Part shown: one piece after another, positions 25,060 to 32,051 of the stretch
How positions within the stretch are numbered: the stretch's first letter is position 1
How the letters are laid out: each line of letters starts with the position of its first letter
Source of the DNA: JAEWSN01 sp942493335
GTDB lineage: Bacteria; Bacillota; Clostridia; DSM-8532
Assembly (NCBI GenBank): GCA_942493335.1
Contig: OW818693.1
Span: 496,001-560,000, forward strand
Direction: 5' to 3'
DNA length: 64,000 nt
Notes under the pieces: model-generated
Database searches by the model: none
What the model was told of the DNA's origin: nothing
Seen by the model: the letters and a program-made list of their open reading frames with translations, nothing else
Translations under genes and position numbers: made by a program

Positions 25060-25085
25060 TTGCACGAAATTTTTATTTCGTGCAA
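25060..25085 (-). repeat. Perfect 11-bp inverted repeat in the xerC leader
   Basis: TTGCACGAAAT (25060-25070) and ATTTCGTGCAA (25075-25085) flank four Ts. It lies directly upstream of the xerC ribosome binding site. The right arm and centre are part of the 22-bp direct repeat that recurs at 26811. The layout of two 11-bp arms resembles a Xer/dif-like core site, but the sequence does not match the known Firmicutes dif consensus; an operator or leader hairpin are alternatives. Confidence 0.7.
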
Positions 25086-25087
25086 TG

Positions 25088-25375
25088 TTATGTCTCATTG
25101 TACCATTTGGCCACTGTGTCAGCAAGTCTTTTGAATCGACAATCACCGCATTCTTGCTGAAAAGGTTGCACACCTTCAGGTACGAATCCTGGACATTCAT
25201 GCCTCAACCTTGGCGGCTTTCGTACCTGCAGATCTTCGACACATCGTAAGCAATTATCCAATTTGCACTTGGGATCAACAAGAAGCCGAGCACAGTAAGC
25301 ACACTTGCACCAGTAGCAATTGTAAAGTGGTATTGAGTGAACATCATTGCATCTCGAACTTCTTAATTTTTCCAT
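25088..25375 (-). CDS. Cys-rich (zinc-ribbon-like) small protein, unknown function
   Basis: A 95-residue protein with ten cysteines, many in CxxC-like spacing: CYWCKCAYC near residue 20, then CKLDNCLRC, a later HEC, and ECGDC near the C-terminus. Such spacing suggests one or two bound zinc ions. It starts with MEKLRSSRC; GAAGGTG lies just before the ATG, and a promoter (25404-25432) lies upstream, so expression is likely. Its TAA stop overlaps the left 22-bp repeat, and the next gene on that strand is xerC, 50 bp away, so it may now be cotranscribed with the recombinase. I do not recognise the family. Confidence 0.55.
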   Translation of the reverse strand: MEKLRSSRCNDVHSIPLYNCYWCKCAYCARLLVDPKCKLDNCLRCVEDLQVRKPPRLRHECPGFVPEGVQPFQQECGDCRFKRLADTVAKWYNET

Positions 25376-25383
25376 AGTGCACC

Positions 25384-25411
25384 TTCATACAGATTTTGTT
25401 CGGATTATACT
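25384..25411 (+). promoter_or_regulatory. Weak plus-strand promoter overlapping the Cys-rich gene promoter
   Basis: TTCATA, 16-base spacer, TATACT. It would direct transcription into the hairpinned non-coding region. Its -10 overlaps the -10 of the opposing promoter at 25404-25432, so the two would compete. Confidence 0.35.
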
Positions 25412-25432
25412 ACTTTTCCGGGATGTATTGAA
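25404..25432 (-). promoter_or_regulatory. Promoter of the Cys-rich gene
   Basis: On the minus strand TTCAAT, 17-base spacer, consensus TATAAT, 29 bp before the start codon. Confidence 0.55.
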
Positions 25433-25439
25433 CCGGATC

Positions 25440-26135
25440 AGTCTGCCGCATCGTAAAAACACCCACAACCAAGGGTCCCGCCCGCTAGCGCGGGAGAATC
25501 CCCCGTTTTGTTACCTCGATGTATACCAGCTCACCACGGCGCATGCGTCCGCGCTGACGGGGGCCCTCCTTCGGCCTCCCCGTCAGTGCGTCCGATGCGT
25601 CGTTACGTGCAGCATCACCTGGTGCTGATGACTGTTTTTCCAATAATCAGAGGGTACCAATTATCACCCATGATAGCTTGGTCGCGTGTTACTAGAACGC
25701 GACCTCCAAAAGTCGCCCTTTCCTCACCCCGAAAAATGGAAATTATGAGGGTAAAAATTTGGCCTTCTGGAGGAACATATTCTGGTCCACCAGAGCTTGG
25801 TAGCGTGACACTAGAACGCTACCTTTCAAGTGGCCTCTTTTCGCAGCTAAAAAATTGGTAATCCCAAGCATGCTTTTCGCTCCGCGATCGACGCCATTCA
25901 TTCACCTTCGGTACTCGCCCTGGTGGCTCCGTGCCTTCGGATCGGAATGGCTGGTTTTTTAGGCCTACCGGCCCCTACGGGCCTAAATTTTCAGCAGCGA
26001 AGGAAAAAGGACGTTCCGGATCCCAGGAACGCTATAGGCGTTCCTGGAACAAAGCAGTTCCAAATCCATTTTTTTCATCAAACAGCCAAAGTCCATCGAA
26101 TGAGGAACCGGCGGCCAGCTGCGCATGGCCGCCGA
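25440..26135 (+). ncRNA. Candidate large structured non-coding RNA
   Basis: No supported ORF over about 700 nt but a dense series of strong hairpins: CTGACGGGG/CCCCGTCAG (about 25555-25586), GGTCGCGT/ACGCGACC (25680-25704), GGTAGCGT/ACGCTACC (25799-25823), TTTAGGCC/GGCCTAAA (about 25957-25987), CCAGGAACGC/GCGTTCCTGG (about 26021-26045) and GGCGGCCA/TGGCCGCC (about 26111-26134). The second and third share flanking sequence and the ACTAGA loop, and differ by a compensatory C-G to A-T change. CCTTCGG occurs three times on the plus strand, typical of cUUCGg tetraloops, which favours plus-strand transcription. A possible 3' end is GGAAC/GTTCC followed by ATTTTTTT near 26075. Known ornate RNAs (ROOL, GOLLD, OLE) were considered but I cannot assign a class. 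Confidence 0.5.
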
Positions 26136-26257
26136 CTCCTCCCCCATCCGTTGCATAACAACAACCCCGAAAGCATTGGTATCAAAGGCTTTCCCGGAAT
26201 TCGTTATTTAGTCTAGTATAGATCTAAGAGAAAAGACTAATTTTTCTTAAAGCATCT

Positions 26258-26278
26258 TTGACGCATTGACGTTATAAT
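26258..26278 (+). promoter_or_regulatory. -10 box and paired TTGACG motifs upstream of the RHH gene
   Basis: Consensus TATAAT at 26273-26278. Two copies of TTGACG (26258-26263, 26266-26271) lie directly upstream, 8 bp apart; too close to act as a -35, they look like a half-site pair for a regulator, possibly the RHH protein itself. Confidence 0.45.
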
Positions 26279-26311
26279 GTTGTTGTGTTAGAGTCGTTTT
26301 GGAGGTGAATT

Positions 26312-26455
26312 ATGGAAAAAAAACGAGTTAGCACGTACATGGAACCTGAAATTTATTTAGAAATGCGGATTGAAGCAATCAAACTCGGAATCTCATTCGG
26401 TGACTTAATTGAAAAAATTTGGCGTGAGAGCCAGGCCGAAAAGGCCGGAAAGTAG
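26312..26455 (+). CDS. Ribbon-helix-helix (CopG/Arc-type) small DNA-binding protein
   Basis: A 47-residue protein: KRVSTYMEPEIYLEMRIEAI forms the strand and first helix, and LGISFGDLIEKIWRES the turn and second helix of an RHH fold. Such dimers bind short direct or inverted repeats and often regulate plasmid copy, conjugation or toxin-antitoxin operons. GGAGGTGAA lies 5 bases before the ATG. Codon choice is markedly more AT-rich than the chromosomal genes around it, fitting foreign origin. A 61-residue gene starts 6 bp downstream. A toxin-antitoxin reading is possible but the downstream protein is not a recognised toxin. Confidence 0.75.
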   Translation: MEKKRVSTYMEPEIYLEMRIEAIKLGISFGDLIEKIWRESQAEKAGK

Positions 26456-26461
26456 GAATCT

Positions 26462-26647
26462 ATGACGAGAGAACAAATTAAGAAGTATGGAATGTTTCCA
26501 AACCGAGGAATCTCAGGATTTTCAGGTCCTTGGAGTCGTTTCAATTGGCAAGTAGCTCAACGAATCGTTCCAGACATAGAAAAACTGAAGGAAGCAAGAT
26601 TGATGATAGACGAAGCTATCGAAGCTCTTATGACAAGACAAGCCTAA
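26462..26647 (+). CDS. Small hypothetical protein paired with the RHH gene
   Basis: A 61-residue protein beginning MTREQIKKYGMFPNRG, with an N-terminal Gly/aromatic segment (GISGFSGPWSRFNW) and a C-terminal amphipathic helix rich in Glu, Lys, Ile and Leu (DIEKLKEARLMIDEAIEALM). It starts 6 bp after the RHH stop with a weak AGGA ribosome binding site, so the two are almost certainly cotranscribed. I do not recognise the family; partner protein of the RHH regulator is the simplest guess. Two terminators follow. Confidence 0.55.
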   Translation: MTREQIKKYGMFPNRGISGFSGPWSRFNWQVAQRIVPDIEKLKEARLMIDEAIEALMTRQA

Positions 26648-26662
26648 CAGCATAACTTGAAA

Positions 26663-26733
26663 AAGAACCACTAAATTCAAATGGTCTTTTTATGGAAGCT
26701 CCCACCTGGATAGCTACAGGAGGGAGCTTTTTT
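26663..26733 (+). terminator. Tandem intrinsic terminators of the RHH operon
   Basis: First a weak stem (AAGA-CCA with TGG-TCTT, then TTTTT, about 26663-26692), then a strong one: AGCTCCC..CCTG paired with CAGG..GGGAGCT (26697-26728) followed by a T-run. Confidence 0.8.
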
Positions 26734-26839
26734 CTATGTTATCGATGATTTATGGAAACTATTATACGTTGATGAAAACGCTGGAAACACGCTTACAGTG
26801 CAGATTACGGAATTTTTATTTCGTGCAATGTTTGATTAC

Positions 26840-26868
26840 AGTATATCAGAATCCCCCGGCAGACGCAA
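26840..26868 (-). promoter_or_regulatory. Minus-strand promoter now facing into the element, probably the ancestral xerC promoter
   Basis: TTGCGT, 17-base spacer, TATACT on the minus strand. The predicted transcript starts within a few bases of the right 22-bp repeat. No minus-strand gene lies close downstream in the present arrangement. Confidence 0.6.
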
Positions 26869-26878
26869 TCCTGATATG

Positions 26879-28003
26879 TCATCCATGATAATCCCGTTCA
26901 ATGCACCGATGGACATTCTGTAATTCAATCGAGGGTTCAATACCTAGTTCCTCCCTCAGTGAAAGCTCCATTTTCCGATACTGCACAAGAAACGCCGATT
27001 GATTCCCTTGTATGAGAAAATGCTGCAGCAGCTTCTCATGCAAGGTCTCCTGCCACGGGATCACCTCAAGCACCTGCTTCAGGACCCATTCAACCTGACC
27101 TGGTTCATTTCGCTCCGCATGTGCTTCCGCAATCTGTATGGCCAACAACGTTATTTTCGTCTGATAGGCATGACGGAATGGCTCATCCCACGAATAACCG
27201 TTTTCTTCCAGTAAATTCCCCCTGTACAGTCCGACCACGGAATCGGCCTGCGCCATCGAGTCCATGTCCAGTGAGGGTTTGACGTTCGTCAATACATTGA
27301 AGAGTTGTATGTCACTTGTCATGTCCGGGATATTCATCTGGTAACTGCCAATGGCGTTGGTCAGCGAAAATGGGATGCCTCCCAGTCTCAGGCTCTTCTT
27401 CATCTGATAGATGGTCGTATGCAGCAAAGCAAGGGCACGATCCGGCGCATGTTCAGGCCAGAGCGCCTCCATGATCTTCTCCCGATGGACACTGGCTCCC
27501 CTATGGAGGTAAAGAAAGGCAAACAATTCCTCTGTTTTCAGTGTCCTCCATTTGATGGATTTTCCATCCTTTGGACTCAAAACCTCCAAGCGGTTGAACA
27601 ACCGGATGGAAATCCAGGATGCGGGATTCCCGTCTGTTTTTCTGCATACCTTCAGCAAACGTTCCGTGATATTGGAAAGCTCCCGGGCATGGACCGGTTT
27701 CACCAGATAGCCGATGGCCTGTACCTGATAGGCGGCCAGTGCATGATGGCTATACGCCGTGACAAACACAATTTCCATTTCTGGGCATCGCTGCTTCATG
27801 CGATTCGCGAGTGCTATTCCGCTGGTTTCAGGCATTTCGACATCAAGAAAGGCGACGTCCGGCGACTGGGATTCCAGGAAGATCTCAACATCCCCCGGAT
27901 GAAGAAATACGCCGGCAATCCGGTAGTGGCCCGTGCCTTCCAGCATGCGGCACAACAGGTCCAATGCCGGTTTCTCATCGTCAACCAGGATGGCGTTCAG
28001 CAT
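26879..28003 (-). CDS. SARP/BTAD-type response regulator (receiver + winged helix + BTAD)
   Basis: A 374-residue protein. Residues 1-120 are a receiver: acidic pair Asp8-Asp9, phospho-acceptor Asp54 in AFLDVEMPE, Thr82, and Lys102 in YLVKP. Residues about 130-225 form an OmpR-like winged helix (TEELFAFLYLHRGASVHREKIMEALWP, LLHTTIYQMKKSL), and about 230-374 a bacterial transcriptional activation domain (YRGNLLEENGYSWDEP, ending QYRKMELSLREELGIEPS). This order is the SAPR/SARP response-regulator family. The ATG at 28003 follows AGGAGGAAGC. It overlaps the histidine kinase gene by 23 bp, so the pair is translationally coupled. A close paralogue is at 32052-33161. Predicted target: GTTCAG repeats before the divergent chemoreceptor genes. 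Confidence 0.9.
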   Translation of the reverse strand: MLNAILVDDEKPALDLLCRMLEGTGHYRIAGVFLHPGDVEIFLESQSPDVAFLDVEMPETSGIALANRMKQRCPEMEIVFVTAYSHHALAAYQVQAIGYLVKPVHARELSNITERLLKVCRKTDGNPASWISIRLFNRLEVLSPKDGKSIKWRTLKTEELFAFLYLHRGASVHREKIMEALWPEHAPDRALALLHTTIYQMKKSLRLGGIPFSLTNAIGSYQMNIPDMTSDIQLFNVLTNVKPSLDMDSMAQADSVVGLYRGNLLEENGYSWDEPFRHAYQTKITLLAIQIAEAHAERNEPGQVEWVLKQVLEVIPWQETLHEKLLQHFLIQGNQSAFLVQYRKMELSLREELGIEPSIELQNVHRCIERDYHG

Positions 28004-29963
28004 GCTTCCTCCTTGCCGGCAGGAATGGATTTTTCCGCTCTTCCGGGTGATGCACGACAGGCTGAAGTGGAACTCGGAAGGAAATACAGGTTCCGCAGCC
28101 CTCCGGACCTGTGCCGAAACACAACCCCTGACCAAACTGCTCATGCAACCGAAGATTGATGTTGTTCAATGCAATCCCGGTTGTTTTTTGCTTCCCCGCC
28201 CGGATCTCCTCAGGGATGGAATCCGGGATCCCCACGCCATTGTCACAGACTTCAACAAGCGCGAATTTCTCTTCCTCCCGAACCTTGACGGAGATGATCC
28301 CTCCCGTCCTGCGCATCCGGAGCCCATGCTTGAATGCATTTTCCACGAGGGGTTGAATGGTCAGCGGCGGCAGGAGAATCTGCAATGGCGGATGTCCCAC
28401 ATCCTCCGCATAGGCAAACTTTGATTCGAACCTTGCCATCTCGATCGATATGTAGGCCCGCGTCGTCTGCAGCTCCTGTTCAAGTGGGACAAGTCCTGCT
28501 GTCGTGTTCAGATCCATTCGGCCATGAAGAAACACGCCCAGTTCGGCGAGCAGCTGCTCTGCCTTTCTGGCATCCGTGAAACACAGGGACTGGATGGTGT
28601 TCAGCGTATTGAACAGGAAGTGCGGCTTGATCTGCGCGTTGAGGAAAGCGGCCTCCCGATCCAGCAAACGTTCCTTTGTAATAGTCTGGACATGGATGAT
28701 ATATAGAATTTGCGACAAGACAAACAGAGGCTCCAGCCCTTGCGGCGCAAAGACGCCCATATAGGCAGTCCGGTTTCCCAGCAGATTCCCAAGACACATG
28801 CCCATGGACGTGCAGATTCCCAGCGCAATGTAGTATTTCCCGGTTTGCACCTGCATCCAGCCACGTATCATCCGCAGGAAGATATGCACAAGGAGGAAGA
28901 GCCCGATTCCCTCCACCACATGTGTGATGGTTTCATTCAGAAAAATGCTGGTGGAGAGTACGACCGCAACCAGGACGGCCATCAGGATATTCAGGCTCCA
29001 CAAGGTCAATCGATTGTACGGCATGGGAAAAACGCGGATGACATACAGATAGAGCAGATAAAATCCCGACATCGCGCTCAGTATCTGCATCCGGCAGAAG
29101 TCCATGTATGGGATGTCCTGAAACAGATAGTACAGCAGTTTCTCCGAATGCGTCAGGACATTCGCTGCCAGGGATAGAACGAAAAGGCAAAAGAGAAGGC
29201 TTGCCCATTCCATGTCGGACTTTTTTTTCGACAGTAAAAACTGGAACAGAAAAAACGACATGCAAAAGAGAAATACAGCCACGGTCAGCACATCAACTGT
29301 CACTGCAATGATTCGATCGCGTATGATGACAGGGGCCAATCCGAACCGTATCGGCATGACGATCCCGCTGTCCGGATAAGAATGGTTGGCAACCTGAACC
29401 GTCAGATCAAGAACGGAACCCTGAACATCGAAAATCCCGATATCAGCAAAATTGGTTGAAGTCGTGGTTTCCAACGTCAATCCCGGTACACCGCCGCTCA
29501 TGACCTCCTTGCCATTGGCAAAAACCCGGAAGGCGCTGCGTATGGTTGTGGTCTTGATGCCATACATCCCTCCGTTTTGCGGAAGCAGGATTTTCAAGTG
29601 ATAGGTCCCCACCCCATGGGCCTGATTGGTTTCCTCCGAATCGACGTCTCCGGACCAGACACAAGGCACAGGAAGGGTCTTCCAGACCACGGAATCCGAG
29701 GGTATCCGTTCAGATGGGTTGAACAGAATTCCAGGCGCAAAGTTCCATTCCCCATTCAGCTCCACACTTTTTTTCGCCATGTCGACATGGGAATCAACTT
29801 CTGCGCCTGGCTTCCCGGTTTCGAATCCGCGCAGATCAAGAACTCCATCCACTGAATGAAGCTGCTGGGATTCAAAGGAAAGAAAAAGCTTTGTCAGAAG
29901 AATAAGGCAAATGAGCATGATCGAACCAAAAAAGACATTGCGTTGAAACCTGATGTTAGTCAA
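27981..29963 (-). CDS. 7TM sensor histidine kinase, LytS-like, with jelly-roll-like extracellular domain
   Basis: About 660 residues. One N-terminal helix (10-30), an extracellular region (35-215) with LNGEWNF and GVGTYHLKILLP, resembling the sugar-binding jelly roll of glycoside hydrolase 2, then about seven membrane helices (220-430, 7TMR-DISM type). The cytoplasmic part is a His_kinase/LytS core: QIKPHFLFNTLNTIQSL (phospho-His near 450), PLVENAFKHGLRM (N box) and CDNGVGIPDS (G box). The start is placed at a TTG (29963) after GGGGGGAAGG; the paralogue at 33136 has a TTG at the aligned position, which supports this. It should phosphorylate the overlapping response regulator. The sugar-binding role is inference. 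Confidence 0.88.
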   Translation of the reverse strand: MTNIRFQRNVFFGSIMLICLILLTKLFLSFESQQLHSVDGVLDLRGFETGKPGAEVDSHVDMAKKSVELNGEWNFAPGILFNPSERIPSDSVVWKTLPVPCVWSGDVDSEETNQAHGVGTYHLKILLPQNGGMYGIKTTTIRSAFRVFANGKEVMSGGVPGLTLETTTSTNFADIGIFDVQGSVLDLTVQVANHSYPDSGIVMPIRFGLAPVIIRDRIIAVTVDVLTVAVFLFCMSFFLFQFLLSKKKSDMEWASLLFCLFVLSLAANVLTHSEKLLYYLFQDIPYMDFCRMQILSAMSGFYLLYLYVIRVFPMPYNRLTLWSLNILMAVLVAVVLSTSIFLNETITHVVEGIGLFLLVHIFLRMIRGWMQVQTGKYYIALGICTSMGMCLGNLLGNRTAYMGVFAPQGLEPLFVLSQILYIIHVQTITKERLLDREAAFLNAQIKPHFLFNTLNTIQSLCFTDARKAEQLLAELGVFLHGRMDLNTTAGLVPLEQELQTTRAYISIEMARFESKFAYAEDVGHPPLQILLPPLTIQPLVENAFKHGLRMRRTGGIISVKVREEEKFALVEVCDNGVGIPDSIPEEIRAGKQKTTGIALNNINLRLHEQFGQGLCFGTGPEGCGTCISFRVPLQPVVHHPEERKNPFLPARRKHAERHPG

Positions 29964-29980
29964 AGAGCCTTCCCCCCGGT

Positions 29981-29996
29981 ATCCCAATATTGGGAT
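29981..29996. repeat. 16-bp perfect palindrome between kinase promoter and start
   Basis: ATCCCAATATTGGGAT, located about 15-30 bases after the predicted transcription start of the kinase operon; a plausible operator or leader hairpin. Confidence 0.5.
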
Positions 29997-30017
29997 TCAG
30001 ATCAAATCCATCCTTAC

Positions 30018-30047
30018 ATTGTAACTGTTTTGTTCAGGATCGGGCAA
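30018..30047 (-). promoter_or_regulatory. Promoter of kinase/regulator operon 1
   Basis: Minus strand TTGCCC, 18-base spacer, TACAAT, about 55 bp before the TTG start. Confidence 0.5.
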
Positions 30048-30135
30048 TAGGTTGAAACAGGAGATGGATTCCCGCGAAAAGACTCCATTCACTCATTCGA
30101 AGGGTTCTTTCTGTCCGGATAAACATGTCTGTCCT

Positions 30136-30169
30136 GTTCAGAATCGGTTCAGTGACAAAACCATATAAT
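30136..30169 (+). promoter_or_regulatory. Chemoreceptor 1 promoter with two GTTCAG repeats, 11-bp period
   Basis: GTTCAG at 30136-30141 and 30147-30152, then consensus TATAAT at 30164-30169. No -35 hexamer is present; the last repeat occupies that zone, starting 17 bp before the -10. The chemoreceptor 2 promoter has the same geometry with four repeats. Confidence 0.7.
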
Positions 30170-30222
30170 GGTTGCATTCAGCAAAATAAACCCAATATAT
30201 CGCATTCATGGAGGCTATACAA

Positions 30223-31917
30223 ATGAAACTGCGCGGAAAACTCATTGTCGGCATTGTCGCCTTGTTGATCGTTTTCTCCTTCGTCATCGGTTTCTTCATG
30301 TTGAGCGAAATAAACAATGTCATCTCCATCAAAACTGCAGCTGAGTTGGACTCGTACACGGAATTGGAAGTAGCTTTGCTGGATGCAAAGTACCCCGGAG
30401 ACTGGTCATTGGATGATAAAATCCTTCTCAAGGGCGGGATTCCCCTGAATGACAACTTCGAACTGGTTGATCAGATCGAGCAGACGACCGGATTGAAAGC
30501 CACACTTTTTGCGGGTGACACCCGGATCTCCACTAATTTGCTGGATGCAAACGGTAACCGCCAGATCGGAACCAAGGCCTCGGAAGAGGTCGTAAGTACG
30601 GTCTTGAACGGAGGTCAGGATTTCCAGGGTGAGGTCACCTTCGCCGGTGAACAATATGAGACATATTATCGCCCGATCAAGAACAAGGACGGCGCGGTCA
30701 TCGGCATGTGGTTCACAGGCCTCCCAAAATCAGTTGTGAATGCGCAGGTTCAGACGTCCATGCGGAATATCATCCTTCTTGTGCTGTTGATGCTTGTATT
30801 GGGCTTTGTGGATGCCATCTTCATCGGCTCACGCATTGCAAAAGCCATCGAAGGCCTGGTTGGACATTTGGAAAGCATGAGCCGTCAGGATTTTTCCGTT
30901 GCCGTTCATCCTGCCCTACTGCAGCGAAAGGACGAAGTCGGGAGTATCGCACGGTCCGTCCAACTGACACAGAGTGCCATCGCAGGCTCCATCTCGGGCA
31001 TTCAGTCGGCGACCCAACGAATCGGCGATTCGACAAATCATGCCATGAACCAAATAACAGCCTTGAATGCCGACATCGAGGAAGTGTCCATCACCACGGA
31101 AACGCTGTCTGCAGGCATGCAGGAAACGGCGGCAAGCACCGAGGAAATGAACGCCACGTCATACGAAATCGAAAAGGGCATTGAAAACATCGCCCGGAGA
31201 GCATCGGAAGGGGCCGAATCCGCCCATCTCATCAAAAGTCGCGCGGAATCGTTGAAAACAGAGGCGACGGCCGCTCGGGACCTGGCCGTGTCCGTCTACG
31301 GCAGAACCCAGACACGTTTGTCGGAATCCATCGTGAAGTCGAAGGAAAGCGAACGCATCACCATCCTGTCGGACACCATCCTCTCCATCACCTCGCAGAC
31401 CAACCTGCTGGCACTGAATGCGGCCATTGAAGCGGCAAGAGCCGGAGATGCGGGTCTGGGCTTTGCCGTTGTGGCAGAGGAAATCAGAAAACTTGCAGAG
31501 AATTCCAAACAGGCCGCCACGGAGATCCAAACAGTCTCAAGCCTTGTCAGCGATGCTGTCTCGGCTTTGGTCCGGGACTCCGGCGAAGTGCTGGAATTCA
31601 TGGATACCAGGGTGATACGGGACTATGGAACACTGGTATCCGTCGGGACCCAATACAGTGCGGATGCGGACCTTATCAACGACATGGTGGCGGAACTCTC
31701 TTCGACTTCGGAGGAACTCCATGCCTCCATGCAGGACATGATGCGTGCCATCGCGGAAATCACGGCAGCCGCCAACGATGGTGCGGAAGGCGCAACAAAC
31801 ATTGCAAACCGGACAACCACCGTTGTCACCAAGGCGAATACCGTCATGAAGCAATCGGAGGAAAACAGGCAAAACCTCGGACAATTAATGGAACTGCTGG
31901 GAAACTATAAAATCTGA
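30223..31917 (+). CDS. Methyl-accepting chemotaxis protein, single-Cache sensor (copy 1)
   Basis: A 564-residue chemoreceptor. TM1 at about 8-30; an extracellular single-Cache-like domain (31-175: AELDSYTELEVALLDAKYPGDW, GDTRISTNL, FAGEQYETYYRPIKNKDGAVIGMWFTG); TM2 at about 182-205; HAMP; and a long coiled-coil signalling domain with the invariant hairpin tip TNLLALNAAIEAARAG near 390-410. It would relay ligand binding to CheA/CheW, which are not in the window. GGAGG before ATG 30223 decides the start over the ATG at 30208. Its closest relative in the window is the receptor at 35651, with the same order and near-identical signalling segments. It is transcribed divergently from kinase/regulator operon 1. 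Confidence 0.93.
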   Translation: MKLRGKLIVGIVALLIVFSFVIGFFMLSEINNVISIKTAAELDSYTELEVALLDAKYPGDWSLDDKILLKGGIPLNDNFELVDQIEQTTGLKATLFAGDTRISTNLLDANGNRQIGTKASEEVVSTVLNGGQDFQGEVTFAGEQYETYYRPIKNKDGAVIGMWFTGLPKSVVNAQVQTSMRNIILLVLLMLVLGFVDAIFIGSRIAKAIEGLVGHLESMSRQDFSVAVHPALLQRKDEVGSIARSVQLTQSAIAGSISGIQSATQRIGDSTNHAMNQITALNADIEEVSITTETLSAGMQETAASTEEMNATSYEIEKGIENIARRASEGAESAHLIKSRAESLKTEATAARDLAVSVYGRTQTRLSESIVKSKESERITILSDTILSITSQTNLLALNAAIEAARAGDAGLGFAVVAEEIRKLAENSKQAATEIQTVSSLVSDAVSALVRDSGEVLEFMDTRVIRDYGTLVSVGTQYSADADLINDMVAELSSTSEELHASMQDMMRAIAEITAAANDGAEGATNIANRTTTVVTKANTVMKQSEENRQNLGQLMELLGNYKI

Positions 31918-32016
31918 GCACACTGCACGATGGAATGACCTTTCAGCTACACATTCTGAGCTAACTGGCCATGAAGCTGCCGGACAGCTACAGCGTCTGA
32001 ACACACCACACCTTTC

Positions 32017-32050
32017 AGCGGTTGCAGAGGGCATTCCTTCTGCAACCGCT
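32017..32050. terminator. 12-bp hairpin between convergent chemoreceptor 1 and regulator 2
   Basis: AGCGGTTGCAGA/TCTGCAACCGCT perfect stem. Only short T-rich sequence follows on either strand, so a bidirectional terminator is likely but not certain. Confidence 0.55.
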
Positions 32051-32051
32051 T

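Larger units (their letters stand above)
25068..26832. mobile_element. Putative 1.74-kb integrated element bounded by 22-bp direct repeats
   Basis: An identical 22-bp sequence, ending TTTCGTGCAATGTT, occurs at 25068-25089 and 26811-26832, and the two copies are 1,743 bp apart. Between them lie a Cys-rich small gene (minus), about 700 nt of hairpinned non-coding sequence, and an RHH gene plus a small unknown gene with tandem terminators. No transposase and no integrase is encoded inside; the Xer recombinase is immediately outside. Just beyond the far copy a good promoter (26840-26868, minus) points inward and would lie directly in front of xerC if the element were removed. I infer an integrated element, perhaps using the host Xer protein. 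Confidence 0.6.

Noticed and set aside
25060..25085. Inverted repeat as the chromosomal dif site
   Set aside because: Arm length is right but the sequence does not match the known Firmicutes dif consensus and the centre is 4 rather than 6 bp; kept only as a repeat.
25347..25628. Plus-strand ORF of 93 codons in the hairpinned region
   Set aside because: No ribosome binding site, unusual composition, and it runs through strong hairpins; the minus-strand Cys-rich gene and the RNA reading explain the region better.
23968..26832. Integron (integrase, attI, cassette array)
   Set aside because: The recombinase lacks the extra domain of IntI as far as can be seen and looks like the chromosomal Xer type; only two repeat copies exist and the gene orientation is not cassette-like.
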